This document shows, one piece after another, positions 7,352 to 16,870 of a stretch of DNA of 64,000 nucleotides. The stretch is from positions 248,001-312,000 of the forward strand of contig NZ_BAAAEI010000023.1 of assembly GCF_039522935.1 (NCBI RefSeq), in the 5' to 3' direction. The translations under genes were made by a program, and so were the position numbers. Below the pieces are notes generated by a model. That model was not told where the DNA came from, ran no database searches, and was given only the letters and a program-made list of their open reading frames with translations. How positions within the stretch are numbered: the stretch's first letter is position 1; every line of letters starts with the position of its first letter. This DNA is from Bowmanella denitrificans (GTDB taxonomy: Bacteria; Pseudomonadota; Gammaproteobacteria; Enterobacterales; Alteromonadaceae).

Positions 7352-8958
7352 AGCAATCCCCCGAACAGTTGTTTGGGGAAACCGCCGTATACAGCTTCAA
7401 TCCAAACCAATGCCACATAACTGAACATAAGCACGGATGAGGACATGGCAAAAATTAACATACGCTGTCTGTTTTGTTTATTTAACTTGTCAGCATTCCG
7501 ATGTGACACCAAGCCCAGTACCGGCGTTTTAAAGTGTTCCACTAGTTGCCGGTAGTTGACTACCACCGGGTTAATCTGGCTAATCAAAAATGCGATACCC
7601 AAGCCTGTACTAAAACCGGCTATTAGCACGACAGAGTATAGCGCAATACGCATTGGTCCTGATGGCTTGGTAGGTAGAAGAGGTGGGTCGATAACACGAA
7701 ATTGTACATCATCAGAAGTGGCTTCCGCTTTTCTTGAAAGCTGTGCTGATTCTCGGCGCTGCAACAGCTCTTCATATTTGGCTTTAGTAATACCATAGTC
7801 GCGGTTAAGGCCGGTCAATTCAGCTTCCAGCTCCGGAATGAGGTTGATTTTTTCTTCCAATCTATTCACGTTATTCTGGTAGTTTTCTACTCTGACTTGA
7901 ATAGAGGCTATTTCGCTCTCCAGATTGGCCACAGTAATCTTCATCTGTTGGTAGACTGGATTCTGATTCAGATTGCCGAACTGATTATAAGTACCTGTTG
8001 TCTGAGCGGTTTCGCTCATGCTTTCAAGTTGTTCCCTGCGCTCACTTTTTAGTCTGTCTATCAGCGCCTTTGTTTTGACGACATCCGGATGTTCATCGGT
8101 ATAGCGAATCAGTAAATCGTCCAGGCTACTTTCCAAATTTGCGATTCTGCTATCATATTGTGTGCTGATACCTGAGCCGGGATTGTCAGACATCTCGGGG
8201 GAAGCCAGGCCAAATACCGGTTCTTCTCCTTTAAGCTGTGCCTGGGCAGAGACGAGTTGAGATTCCAGTTCTTTCAATCTCAATTTTGCCTGTTCCAACA
8301 AGGCTCTCTCACTTTGCAGTTGAGCATAATAGTCATCATTGCCACCCGGCAGTACTTGCTGCCTGGAGCGTTTGAAATCTGCCAGCCGTTGTTCAGATTC
8401 AAGCAGTCGTTGCTCATACTCCTTTATTTGCCGATCGATAAATTCTTCGGCCGAATCACTGCTTTGTCTGGTGCTGCCCAAGTTGGACTCAATAAATTCG
8501 TTGAGTGTAATTTGTACAATTCGTTGCGCCAATGCAGGGGTGTTAGACGTATAGCTGATTGTATAGATGTTTGCGTCACGGGTACTACTTAAACTAATTT
8601 CTTTACGCAGCTTATCGATCATTGCTTCAAAATCTGCACTGGTTTTTGCAGAGATATCCAGATCCGCCTCCCTAGCAATTTTTTCCAAATTGGGTCTGCT
8701 GAGTAAGGTGCGAGCTACCAGACTAACTTGCTGCTCTGGATTGTTGTAAACCGCCAATCCGCGTAAAAGAGGACGAAGTAAGCTGTTTGTGTCGACATAC
8801 ACCCTTGCTGATGATTCATAGGTGTCTGGCAGTGATACGACAAACAACCATCCTAAAGGGCATATTAGCCACGAAGAAATAATGACATAGCGTTTTTTAA
8901 TCCAAATGCCCTTTAAATAGGTTTGGATTTGGTCAATAACCTGTTGAAAACCAATCAT
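7348..8958 (-). CDS. XrtA-system polysaccharide chain-length determinant (Wzz/GumC type)
   Basis: The 536-residue inner-membrane protein has an N-terminal transmembrane helix at about 25-45. A large periplasmic region follows with extensive coiled coil (about 170-410, rich in Glu, Gln, Leu and Arg), then a proline-rich return motif VIDPPLLPTKPSGP near 415-428. A second helix lies near 432-455 and a further hydrophobic segment near 500-520. The N-terminal SLPDTYESSARVYVDTNSLL is typical of Wzz domains. It lacks its own kinase domain, which is encoded separately by the overlapping downstream gene. It would set chain length and bridge the inner membrane to the Wza-like exporter encoded 22 bp upstream. 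Confidence 0.92.
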   Translation of the reverse strand: MIGFQQVIDQIQTYLKGIWIKKRYVIISSWLICPLGWLFVVSLPDTYESSARVYVDTNSLLRPLLRGLAVYNNPEQQVSLVARTLLSRPNLEKIAREADLDISAKTSADFEAMIDKLRKEISLSSTRDANIYTISYTSNTPALAQRIVQITLNEFIESNLGSTRQSSDSAEEFIDRQIKEYEQRLLESEQRLADFKRSRQQVLPGGNDDYYAQLQSERALLEQAKLRLKELESQLVSAQAQLKGEEPVFGLASPEMSDNPGSGISTQYDSRIANLESSLDDLLIRYTDEHPDVVKTKALIDRLKSERREQLESMSETAQTTGTYNQFGNLNQNPVYQQMKITVANLESEIASIQVRVENYQNNVNRLEEKINLIPELEAELTGLNRDYGITKAKYEELLQRRESAQLSRKAEATSDDVQFRVIDPPLLPTKPSGPMRIALYSVVLIAGFSTGLGIAFLISQINPVVVNYRQLVEHFKTPVLGLVSHRNADKLNKQNRQRMLIFAMSSSVLMFSYVALVWIEAVYGGFPKQLFGGLL

Positions 8959-8980
8959 ACTTTTTACTGCTTAGTAGTAC

Positions 8981-9619
8981 TTAGAACCACGCTTCGGGGA
9001 TAATCAGAATATCACCGGGTAGCAGGTCAACGTTTTCAGAAATTTCACCTGATTTGATCAGAGAGTCCAGGTAAACCGAATATTCCATCTGTTTTCCATC
9101 TACCACCCTGATAAGCTTAGCGCTATCACCTGAGGCAAACTCAGTCAGGCCACCTACTGCTATCATTAGGTCCAGTAAGGTCATGTTTTCCTTATAGCTC
9201 ACTGCCTGGGGATTGGTCGCTTCACCTATGACTCTGACCTGTTCACTAAAGGGACCTGAAAATCCTGTCATACTGACAGTCACGATAGGATCACGAATAT
9301 ATTTGGACAGAACTTGCTCTAATTCCCGAGCCAGTGCGGAAGGGGTTTTGCCTGAAACTTCGATATCCTCGACTAATGACGTGGTGATCTTACCGTCCGG
9401 ACGCACGACAAACGAACCTGAGATTTCTGGGTTACGCCAGACAAAAATCTGTAAGTTGTCACCTGGCCCTATCAGATAATTATAATTATCAATTGAAGTT
9501 GTCAGCGAGGCGTGAGTGGAAGCTGGCGGCAGCTTTTGTACGCTACAGGCTGAAACAAAAGTGGCGATTAAAAAGGTCAACGCTAGCTGTGTGGCTTTAA
9601 TGGCGTTCATGTCAGTCAT
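8981..9619 (-). CDS. Polysaccharide export outer-membrane lipoprotein (Wza-like, XrtA system)
   Basis: The 212-residue lipoprotein carries the Poly_export domain and a SLBB-like segment. Its lipobox is VSAC with Cys25 as the predicted lipidated residue. The export domain runs from YLIGPGDNLQIFVWRNPEISG (about 49-68) through VRPDGKITTSLVEDIEVSG. A second block, VRVIGEATNPQAVSY, marks the SLBB part. It is shorter than E. coli Wza (379), as is usual in exosortase loci. The start may be ATG at 9619 or the second ATG at 9610: an AAGGA element lies only 2-3 bases before the first and 11 before the second, so the second gives the more typical signal peptide. It is the first gene of the leftward export operon. 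Confidence 0.93.
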   Translation of the reverse strand: MTDMNAIKATQLALTFLIATFVSACSVQKLPPASTHASLTTSIDNYNYLIGPGDNLQIFVWRNPEISGSFVVRPDGKITTSLVEDIEVSGKTPSALARELEQVLSKYIRDPIVTVSMTGFSGPFSEQVRVIGEATNPQAVSYKENMTLLDLMIAVGGLTEFASGDSAKLIRVVDGKQMEYSVYLDSLIKSGEISENVDLLPGDILIIPEAWF

Positions 9620-9689
9620 ATTCCTTACTTATGGACTTCGTAGACTTAAGTCTGGCAAAACTATCTGTTTTCGCATTAACATGTAGGCA

Positions 9690-9695
9690 TATAAT
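9690..9695 (+). promoter_or_regulatory. Candidate -10 (TATAAT) for the rightward EPS operon
   Basis: A perfect TATAAT lies at 9690-9695 in the 166-bp divergent intergenic region. The best 17-bp-spaced -35 is weak (GTTTTC at 9667-9672). It would give a leader of roughly 85 bases before the GTG at 9786. The same interval must also hold the promoter of the leftward export operon. Confidence 0.3.
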
Positions 9696-9785
9696 GCAAT
9701 GACAAAAAAAGTTAGTCTATCCCTAAACCTTTTTTTAGTCTGACTTCTTTGTGGTAATAATATAAAAAAATAAAGGAACGATTTC

Positions 9786-11198
9786 GTGAAGGCAGCCAAT
9801 CGGCGTCAATCTAAACGCTCAAATATATTGGTTTTATTGGAAGGAGCGCTGATTGCTTACCTCGCCTATGTAGCCAATACTTTGATTTTACAGGTTTCTC
9901 AGCAGCCTGCTTCGTCTGCCAATAAGTTGGCTTTTAATATCTTACTCTTTACCTTTTTGGTTTTGGTCTCCGCTTTGTCGGTGGGGCTGTATGAACCGAA
10001 ACTGCGCGAAACCTTTCGCGGCATTATTCGGCGTATTTTTGTGTGTGTTGCCCTTAGTTATTTCGTCATGGAGTTGATTACCAGTACCTTTCTTATCGAA
10101 TTGTCATTACATCCCTATTACCTGCCAACTGCTTCCGGCCTGGTGATTCTGGCCCTGGTGCTATTTCGTTATTTTTCAAACCGCCTGGGTTTGCTGGGGT
10201 TGGGCAAAGTCCGGTTAATTGTACTGGGTGCTGGTGAGCGGGCATCCATAATTGAAAAACGTATGCGCAGGGAAGTGGACAGAATAGGCTTCGAATTAGT
10301 GGGCTTTATCCCTATTCCCGGTGATGATCGCAGTAGTGGTATCCAGGCTGAGAAACTTGTTCATGTCAAAGTGGATGAGAACTTCCGCGATTTTCTGCTG
10401 GAAAATGACATAGAGGAAGTGGTGATTGCCTGTGACCAGCGCAGAGGAACACTCCCCATCGAAGTCTTGTTTGACTGCAGAATTCGGGGTATTGAGGTTG
10501 TGGATATTCTGGATTTTATGGAAAGAGAAACAGGCCAGATAGTGGTTAACCTGATTTATCCGAGCTGGGTCATTTATTCCAACGGTTTCTCCAGCCAGAA
10601 TTATCTTCGCGATATGCTGGATTACGGGATGAATGCGTTTTTTGCCTTGCTGGTGTTGGCTTTCACCTGGCCTTTTATGCTGCTTACTGCCCTGTTAATT
10701 TATATTGAAGACGGCTTTCGCACCGGTGCCTCGGTGTTTTATAAGCAGGATCGGGTTGGTTTAAACGGCAAAATGTTCAAGATTATCAAGTTCCGTAGCA
10801 TGCGGCCCGATGCCGAAAAAGATGGGGCAAAGTGGGCCACGCAGGGAGACAGCAGGGTCACACGGATAGGCAATATCATTCGTAAATACCGAATCGACGA
10901 ATTGCCGCAGCTATGGAATGTGCTGAAAGGTGAAATGAGTTTTATTGGGCCTCGCCCTGAACGTCCGGAATTCGTTGAACAACTGATAAAGCAGATTCCT
11001 TATTACAATCAGCGTCACAATGTAAAGCCTGGGCTGGCCGGATGGGCGCAGTTAAATTATCCCTATGGCGCCAGTGTCGAAGACTCCATGGAGAAACTGA
11101 AGTTTGACCTTTATTACGTTAAACATCAGAGCCTGCTGTTGGACATTTTGATCCTGATACGCACGGTCGAGGTGGTGTTGTTTGGGAAGGGACGATAG
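9786..11198 (+). CDS. EpsB-like undecaprenyl-phosphate sugar phosphotransferase (initiating transferase)
   Basis: The 470-residue inner-membrane enzyme would transfer a sugar 1-phosphate from a nucleotide sugar to undecaprenyl phosphate and so start the repeat unit. Four N-terminal helices lie at about 14-135. A central nucleotide-binding-like CoA_binding_3 region contains LIVLGAGERA near 146-155. A membrane hairpin sits at about 280-305, followed by the catalytic bacterial sugar-transferase domain with FKIIKFRSMRPDAE (about 334-347), IDELPQLWNVLKGEMSFIGP and RPERPEF. It matches the exosortase-A-associated EpsB subfamily. The start is GTG at 9786, supported by AAAGGAACG about 8 bases upstream. 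The stop TAG abuts the ATG of the next gene. Confidence 0.94.
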   Translation: MKAANRRQSKRSNILVLLEGALIAYLAYVANTLILQVSQQPASSANKLAFNILLFTFLVLVSALSVGLYEPKLRETFRGIIRRIFVCVALSYFVMELITSTFLIELSLHPYYLPTASGLVILALVLFRYFSNRLGLLGLGKVRLIVLGAGERASIIEKRMRREVDRIGFELVGFIPIPGDDRSSGIQAEKLVHVKVDENFRDFLLENDIEEVVIACDQRRGTLPIEVLFDCRIRGIEVVDILDFMERETGQIVVNLIYPSWVIYSNGFSSQNYLRDMLDYGMNAFFALLVLAFTWPFMLLTALLIYIEDGFRTGASVFYKQDRVGLNGKMFKIIKFRSMRPDAEKDGAKWATQGDSRVTRIGNIIRKYRIDELPQLWNVLKGEMSFIGPRPERPEFVEQLIKQIPYYNQRHNVKPGLAGWAQLNYPYGASVEDSMEKLKFDLYYVKHQSLLLDILILIRTVEVVLFGKGR

Positions 11199-12044
11199 AT
11201 GAAGGATCTGCATACCTGCCTCAACGCTATGACCGTCGATGTGGAAGATTTCTTCCACGTGTCGGCCTTCGACAAAATTATCAAGCCCACGGATTGGGAG
11301 AATTTTAATCCGAGAGTGGACAACAACACGCGCCGATTGCTGGATATTTTTGCCCGGCATGGCGTGAAGTCTACCTTTTTCGTGCTGGGCTGGGTGGCGG
11401 AGCGCTATCCACAACTCATTAAAGAGATTCATGCCCAGGGGCACGAAATCGCCAGTCACGGATACGCGCACCGCCGGGCCAGTGAACAGAGCCGTGAAGA
11501 ATTCAAGCAAGATGTTGTGCGTTCCAAACAGCATTTGGAAGATTTACTTGGCGAGGCCGTGATCGGCTACCGGGCGCCAAGCTTTTCTATTGGTTATAGC
11601 AATGAATGGGCATTTGAAGTGCTTGTCGAGCTGGGGTTTGTTTATAGTTCAAGCACTTACCCTGTGAAACATGATCTTTATGGCACTCCTGACTGGCCGA
11701 GGTTTGCCTACAACCGACCGGAAAACATTATTGAAATTCCCATCCCGACGCTGAAGATGTTCGGGCGTCAGGTGCCGATTGGGGGAGGGGGGTATTTCCG
11801 TCTTTATCCATACGGCATGACGCGCCATTTGGTGAGGAAATATCTGGAGAAAGAGAAGCAGCCCTACTCATTTTATTTTCACCCCTGGGAAATTGATGCC
11901 GATCAGCCGAGGCTGACACAGGCATCGGCAAAATCAAGATTTCGTCATTATGTCAATCTGCAGCATACCGAAGCTAAGCTGGAAAGGCTGCTGCAGGATT
12001 TTAACTGGTCAACCATGAAGGACGTATACGGGGTCAATGCGTGA
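11199..12044 (+). CDS. XrtA-system polysaccharide deacetylase (NodB/CE4 with DUF3473)
   Basis: The 281-residue protein belongs to the exosortase-A-associated polysaccharide deacetylases. The metal-binding and catalytic motifs are TVDVEDFFHV (12-21) with catalytic Asp and SHGYAHR (86-92) with the two metal His. The substrate-groove motif is YRAPSFSIG (124-132). The C-terminal DUF3473-like part includes YFHPWEID near 226-233. There is no signal peptide, so it probably acts on a lipid-linked intermediate at the cytoplasmic face or on a nucleotide sugar; this placement is inference. It starts with no spacer after the sugar transferase and overlaps the FemAB gene by 4 bp. Confidence 0.93.
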   Translation: MKDLHTCLNAMTVDVEDFFHVSAFDKIIKPTDWENFNPRVDNNTRRLLDIFARHGVKSTFFVLGWVAERYPQLIKEIHAQGHEIASHGYAHRRASEQSREEFKQDVVRSKQHLEDLLGEAVIGYRAPSFSIGYSNEWAFEVLVELGFVYSSSTYPVKHDLYGTPDWPRFAYNRPENIIEIPIPTLKMFGRQVPIGGGGYFRLYPYGMTRHLVRKYLEKEKQPYSFYFHPWEIDADQPRLTQASAKSRFRHYVNLQHTEAKLERLLQDFNWSTMKDVYGVNA

Positions 12045-13075
12045 TTGAAGTTAAGCGTTTTGCAGGTGATCCTCGGGTTGCTGCTGACTGGGATAGTTAC
12101 GTTGAGGGTTGTGAGTCTGCCAGCTTTTTCCATTTAAGTGGTTGGCTTAAGGTTAATGAGCAGGTTTACGGCCATAAAGGGCATTATTTATATGCCAGTG
12201 ATGGTCAGCGCATTGTTGGGGTACTGCCGTTAGTTGAACAAAAAAGTCGCCTGTTTGGCCACGCACTGGTTTCCACACCTTTTTGTGTTTATGGCGGTGT
12301 GGCGGCCGATACGAATGAAGTTCAGGTTGCTTTGGAAGACGCTGCAATCGCATTAGCTGAGCAACTTGGTGTGGGTTATTTGGAGCTCCGCAACAAAGTG
12401 GCCAGCAGCCATCCTAAGCTGGTGGAAAAGTGCGCGCATTCCTTCTTTGCCTGGCCGTTAGCCGATACGCCAGAAGCGATTCTGGCCGGAGTAAAGAAAA
12501 AGCAACGAGCTGTGATTCGCCACTCTCTGAATGCCAATTTGAGTTTCCGTGTAGACGGAGATACACGCACTGCTTACGACATATACTCCGAAAGTGTGCG
12601 AAATCTCGGAACACCTGTATTTCCCAGCAAGTATTTCCAGGCACTGAAAGCAATTTTTACAGAACGCTGTGATGTATTGACCGTGGAGCATCAGGGCAAA
12701 GCGGTTTCCTCGGTTTTGAATTTTTATTTTCGCGATCAGGTCTTGCCATATTACGGTGGTGGCCTTCCTCAGGCCCGGGACTTGAAAAGTAATGACTTTA
12801 TGTATTACCAACTGATGTGCTTGGCACAACAGCGGGGCTATGGGTATTACGATTTTGGTCGCAGTAAGGATGATTCAGGGGCTTATCAATATAAGAAGCA
12901 TTGGGGTATGGAGCCTGTGCCTTTACACTATCAATTCTATTTGGTGAAAGCGGCCGAATTGCCCAATCTGAGCCCTAACAATCCCAAGTATCAATTCTTT
13001 ATTAAGGCCTGGCAAAAACTGCCACTTTGGCTGAGTCGTGCCTTAGGGCCCATGCTGTCTAAATATCTGGGGTAA
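12041..13075 (+). CDS. XrtA-associated FemAB-family acyltransferase
   Basis: The 344-residue protein is the FemAB-like (double GNAT fold) member found in exosortase A clusters. Recognisable blocks are SFFHLSGWLKVNEQVYGHKG (28-47), KKKQRAVIRHSLNANLSFRV (about 151-170), VLNFYFRDQVLPYYGGGL (about 225-242) and YGYYDFGRSKDDSGAYQYKK (about 266-285). FemAB relatives transfer amino acids from aminoacyl-tRNA to peptidoglycan peptides; the substrate here is unknown. The start is GTG at 12041, overlapping the deacetylase stop (GTGA). Position within the core operon suggests an N-acyl or aminoacyl substitution of an amino sugar freed by the deacetylase. Confidence 0.9.
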   Translation: MIEVKRFAGDPRVAADWDSYVEGCESASFFHLSGWLKVNEQVYGHKGHYLYASDGQRIVGVLPLVEQKSRLFGHALVSTPFCVYGGVAADTNEVQVALEDAAIALAEQLGVGYLELRNKVASSHPKLVEKCAHSFFAWPLADTPEAILAGVKKKQRAVIRHSLNANLSFRVDGDTRTAYDIYSESVRNLGTPVFPSKYFQALKAIFTERCDVLTVEHQGKAVSSVLNFYFRDQVLPYYGGGLPQARDLKSNDFMYYQLMCLAQQRGYGYYDFGRSKDDSGAYQYKKHWGMEPVPLHYQFYLVKAAELPNLSPNNPKYQFFIKAWQKLPLWLSRALGPMLSKYLG

Positions 13076-13080
13076 GGCCG

Positions 13081-14286
13081 ATGAGCAAGGAGCCATTGCT
13101 ATTTTTGTGTCACCGTATTCCCTATCCGCCAAACAAAGGGGACAAGATTCGTTCCTTTAATATTCTCAAAGAATTGAGTCAACACTACGACATTCACCTG
13201 GGGAGTTTGGTGGACGACCCGCACGACTGGCAATATCAGGATGTTCTGAACAAGTACTGCAAAGATGTTTTTCTGCGGCCACTCTCGCCTCTGTGGGGAA
13301 AGCTTAAAGGCCTGTTTGGTATGTTGCTGGGGAAGCCGATTTCATTGACCTACTTCCACGACAGGCAGTTACAAGCCTGGGTAAGCCGCAAGCTTGCTGG
13401 CAGAGATATTCGTAAAGTATTTCTATATAGCTCGGCCATGTGCGGCTATGTGGAAAGTCAGGCAGACTTGCACAGGGTGGCGGATTTTGTCGATGTGGAT
13501 TCCGATAAATGGCGCCAGTATGCAGAAAAAGCCACGAACCCCCTGATGAAAGCAGTATATAGATTTGAAGCCAAAGCTCTGGCCGCCTATGAGCAGCGCA
13601 TCACCCAGGCGTTTGATGCGGTGAGTTTTGTCTCAGGCGAGGAAGCGGGTTTTTTTGCCCGGACCTTGCCCGCTGAGTCTGCCAACAAGGTGTTTGCATT
13701 CCCCAATGGGGTGGATACCGAGTTTTTTAATCCAAGTCTTGTCTCCACGTCCCCCTTCAATTCGCCTTATTTAGTGTTTACCGGCGCCATGGATTACTGG
13801 GCTAATGTAGACGCGGTTGTCTGGTTTGCCAGCAAAGTATGGCCTGCTATTCACAAGCAGCATCCGCAACTGCAGTTTGCCATAGTCGGGGGTAATCCTA
13901 CCGACAAAGTTAAACAACTGGCAAATACAGCCGGTGTTGTGGTAACCGGCAGAGTCGAAGATATCCGCCCTTATATCACGCATGCGCTTTTTGCAGTGGC
14001 ACCGCTGCGTATTGCCAGGGGGATTCAGAATAAGGTGCTGGAAGCCATGGCCTTGAATAAAACTGTGGTGATGACACAAATGGCCGCCGAAGGCATACAG
14101 CTTCCATCAGGCCAGCTTCCGCTGATACATGACGAAGCCAATGCGTTTACAGACTGTTGTCTTCAACTGTTGAATAGCCCTGAGAAGGCGCAGGAGACGG
14201 CACTGGAGAATCTACATTGGATTCGTACCCATTACCAATGGCAAGCTGTGATGGACAAGCTGATAGAGAAGTTAAATGATGCGTAG
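13081..14286 (+). CDS. GT4 glycosyltransferase, exosortase A associated (stp1 type)
   Basis: The 401-residue cytoplasmic glycosyltransferase has a GT-B fold. The N-terminal domain starts LLFLCHRIPYPPNKGDKIRS (6-25), the signature of the stp1 subfamily in PEP-CTERM/EpsH loci. The C-terminal nucleotide-sugar domain includes FTGAMDYWANVDAVVWF (about 231-247), ARGIQNKVLEAMALNKTVV with the conserved EX7-type Glu (E323 region), and a C-terminal QWQAVMDKL. It is expected to add one sugar to the lipid-linked repeat unit. It starts 5 bp after the FemAB stop and overlaps the exosortase start by 11 bp, so translation is coupled. Confidence 0.92.
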   Translation: MSKEPLLFLCHRIPYPPNKGDKIRSFNILKELSQHYDIHLGSLVDDPHDWQYQDVLNKYCKDVFLRPLSPLWGKLKGLFGMLLGKPISLTYFHDRQLQAWVSRKLAGRDIRKVFLYSSAMCGYVESQADLHRVADFVDVDSDKWRQYAEKATNPLMKAVYRFEAKALAAYEQRITQAFDAVSFVSGEEAGFFARTLPAESANKVFAFPNGVDTEFFNPSLVSTSPFNSPYLVFTGAMDYWANVDAVVWFASKVWPAIHKQHPQLQFAIVGGNPTDKVKQLANTAGVVVTGRVEDIRPYITHALFAVAPLRIARGIQNKVLEAMALNKTVVMTQMAAEGIQLPSGQLPLIHDEANAFTDCCLQLLNSPEKAQETALENLHWIRTHYQWQAVMDKLIEKLNDA

Positions 14287-15727
14287 TCTGAAACCTGGCC
14301 ATCAGTTGTTGGCGTTGATGTTGTTGGTGTTTGGCCTGTGGCTGGCACTCTTTTTCCCTACCATTAAAGACGCAGTATTGATTTGGGAGAGATCCGAAAC
14401 ATACGCCCACTGTTTCTTGATTTTCCCAATTTGTGTATATCTTATACGGCGCAACTGGTCTCAATTGGCTGAACAGGTCATTGAACCAAGTGCAGTTGCC
14501 CTCATTCCCATAGTAGGTGTGCTGATTTTATGGTTGATGGGCAATCTTGTGCATGTGGCGGCGGTGGAGCAGCTTACAGCATTTGCATTGTTACCACTGT
14601 TCTATTGGCTGATACTGGGTAAAGCAGTTTGCCGGGCAATGCTATTTGTTTTGTTCTTCTGGATGTTTAGCGTCCCAGAAGGGGAATTTTTAATTCCCCG
14701 ATTGCAAGACGTGACGGCTGATATAACTGTGATTGCATTGCGTCTCAGCGATATTCCAGTTTTTCGTGAGGGGCTTTATATCGCAGTGCCAGGCGGGTTA
14801 TTTGAAGTGGCAGTTGCCTGTTCAGGTATTCGCTATTTAATTGCTTCCTTTTCCTTGGGCACATTGTACGCTTATCTAACATATAGCAAATGGTACAAGC
14901 GATTCATCTTTATTGTTTTTGCTTTGCTATTGCCTATTCTGGCCAATGGGATTCGAGCTTATGGCATAGTGATGATTGCCTATTTGTCTGATATGAAGCA
15001 TGCCACTGGTGTTGATCATCTGGTTTATGGTTGGTTGTTCTTCGGCGTGGTGATTTTCATCATGTTCAGTATCGGCAATATCTGGCGGGATCCTGACAGA
15101 CCGCTTGACGTAACAAAACAACCTGCCCCTTTGAAAGCTGAAACAGTCAAGCCTTTTTGGGCCATGCTGGCTGTCTGTTTCTTGTCTACTGCTACCTTTT
15201 TTTATGCGAGGTGCGCCAGTCAGACCGAGCCACAATCTTCGCCTGATTTTACCCGGCTTATCCCTGTAGAATATGATGAGGCAGCGGATGCCAGTTGGCA
15301 TCCTCAGTTTCATAATGCCACGCTGGAGTACTCGGGGCTGCATCCCAAAGGCGCGTTATTTATTGTCTTTTACGATACATCGGAACCAGACAAGGAACTG
15401 ATAAACAGCAAAAACTCGCTTTACAATCACAGGTATTGGTCAATTGTCAGCAGTCAAAGCTACAGGGACTATGCTTTGCTGGAGATAACCAACACAGCCG
15501 GACAGCGCAGACTATTGGCTCAAAGCTATGTAACTCCTTGGGTACAGACTCCTGAGATACTGAACGTTAAATTGTCTCAGGCCTTACAGGCAATGGTGGG
15601 GCAGACCCAATCGGGTATGGCCGTGGTTTTATCGACAACAGTTAGTAGCGAGACAGAGAAAGTCAGGTTCAGACAACAAGCAGAGAGTTTCTTTAAACAA
15701 GATTTCAGAGAGTTCCTCAATGACTGA
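14276..15727 (+). CDS. xrtA: Exosortase A fused to an EpsI domain
   Basis: This 483-residue polytopic inner-membrane protein is the transpeptidase-like processing enzyme for PEP-CTERM proteins. About eight helices cover residues 10-265. The catalytic set is Cys182 in FEVAVACSGIRYLI (177-190), Arg227 in ILANGIRAYG (221-230) and His248 in GVDHLVYGW (245-253). After a ninth helix at about 294-311, a periplasmic EpsI-type domain (about 320-483) follows with PVEYDEAADASWHPQF. The exosortase-EpsI fusion is the common form in type-1 systems. It starts at ATGATG (14276 or 14279) and overlaps the genes on both sides. No PEP-CTERM substrate gene is present in this window. Confidence 0.95.
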   Translation: MMRSLKPGHQLLALMLLVFGLWLALFFPTIKDAVLIWERSETYAHCFLIFPICVYLIRRNWSQLAEQVIEPSAVALIPIVGVLILWLMGNLVHVAAVEQLTAFALLPLFYWLILGKAVCRAMLFVLFFWMFSVPEGEFLIPRLQDVTADITVIALRLSDIPVFREGLYIAVPGGLFEVAVACSGIRYLIASFSLGTLYAYLTYSKWYKRFIFIVFALLLPILANGIRAYGIVMIAYLSDMKHATGVDHLVYGWLFFGVVIFIMFSIGNIWRDPDRPLDVTKQPAPLKAETVKPFWAMLAVCFLSTATFFYARCASQTEPQSSPDFTRLIPVEYDEAADASWHPQFHNATLEYSGLHPKGALFIVFYDTSEPDKELINSKNSLYNHRYWSIVSSQSYRDYALLEITNTAGQRRLLAQSYVTPWVQTPEILNVKLSQALQAMVGQTQSGMAVVLSTTVSSETEKVRFRQQAESFFKQDFREFLND

Positions 15728-16865
15728 GAAGAAACGTCATATCGCCCATGTGATCTATCGATTTGACACGGGGGGACTAGAAAATGGTTTGGTGAATCTT
15801 ATCAATAGTCTACCGGAGCATGAATACCAGCATAGCATTGTTACCCACAAGGGGGCGAATCCTGATTTTGCCAAGCGGGTTACCGTCAAGAACGTCAGAT
15901 ACTATGATCTGAATAAAGGTGAAGGAAATGATATTGGCGTGCTATGGCGTTTAAACCGACTTTTGAAACGGCTTAATCCCGATGTTTTACATACACGCAA
16001 TTTGGCGACACTAGAAGGCCAGTTGGTCGGATGGTGGAGAAAAATACCGCTGCGCATCCATGGTGAACATGGATGGGGAGTAAACGACTTGGGTGGTGTT
16101 AATATAAAATATCAGCGCCTTCGTAGGTTATTTCGACCCTTTGTTCACCAATATGTCGCGTTGTCTGCAGAAGCAAAAGAATACCTTCTGGATAAAATAG
16201 GCGTCACGGCCTCAAAAGTAGCGCACATATGTAACGGTGTGGACACCGAACGTTTCGCTTCGACTCAAAGGTTGCATACACCTTTACCGGAAATTTTTTT
16301 ACCGCAGGATTGTGTTGTTTTCGGCACGGTGGGGCGACTCGCTGAGGTGAAAAATCAAGCCTATCTGATTGATGCCTTTGCTGAACTGCTGAAAATGCTT
16401 CCTTCCCACCGTGACAGGATTGCATTGATGCTGGTCGGGGATGGTGTAACACGAATTCGGTTGCAGAAAAGGGTAGTTGAAACAGGTATTGAGGATCGGG
16501 TCTGGTTTGCAGGAGATCGGGCTGATGTGCCAGCACTAATGCAATCGATGGATGTGTTTGTTCTGCCTTCTTTGGCTGAAGGTATCTCTAATACGGTTTT
16601 GGAAGCTATGGCCACTGGCTTGCCGGTGTTGGCGACCAATGTAGGGGGAAACCCTGACTTAATTATGCCTGAGTATGTGCGGGACCATCTCGTCCCGGTC
16701 GGAGAACCGCAACGATTGGCTGAAATGATGGCGAGATATGCGCTGCAGCCACAGTTGGCTGAATCCGATGGTTACCAGATTCAAGCATATTGTCAGAGCC
16801 GATTTAGCCTGGCATCTATGGTCGCTAAATATCATGCAATATATCGTCAAGTGGATAAGGATTAG
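15720..16865 (+). CDS. GT4 glycosyltransferase, exosortase A associated (stp2 type)
   Basis: The 381-residue GT-B enzyme begins RHIAHVIYRFDTGGLENGLV (6-25), the N-terminal glycine-rich motif of the stp2 family in XrtA loci. Later blocks are HGEHGWGVNDLGG (about 113-125), CNGVDTERF (about 170-178), FGTVGRLAEVKNQ (about 200-212) and the donor-binding SLAEGISNTVLEAMATGLPV (about 282-301). It overlaps the exosortase gene by 8 bp and lies 5 bp before the amidotransferase. It is expected to act at the cytoplasmic face on the growing undecaprenyl-linked oligosaccharide. Donor and linkage are not predictable from sequence. Confidence 0.92.
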   Translation: MTEKKRHIAHVIYRFDTGGLENGLVNLINSLPEHEYQHSIVTHKGANPDFAKRVTVKNVRYYDLNKGEGNDIGVLWRLNRLLKRLNPDVLHTRNLATLEGQLVGWWRKIPLRIHGEHGWGVNDLGGVNIKYQRLRRLFRPFVHQYVALSAEAKEYLLDKIGVTASKVAHICNGVDTERFASTQRLHTPLPEIFLPQDCVVFGTVGRLAEVKNQAYLIDAFAELLKMLPSHRDRIALMLVGDGVTRIRLQKRVVETGIEDRVWFAGDRADVPALMQSMDVFVLPSLAEGISNTVLEAMATGLPVLATNVGGNPDLIMPEYVRDHLVPVGEPQRLAEMMARYALQPQLAESDGYQIQAYCQSRFSLASMVAKYHAIYRQVDKD

Positions 16866-16870
16866 GCTGT

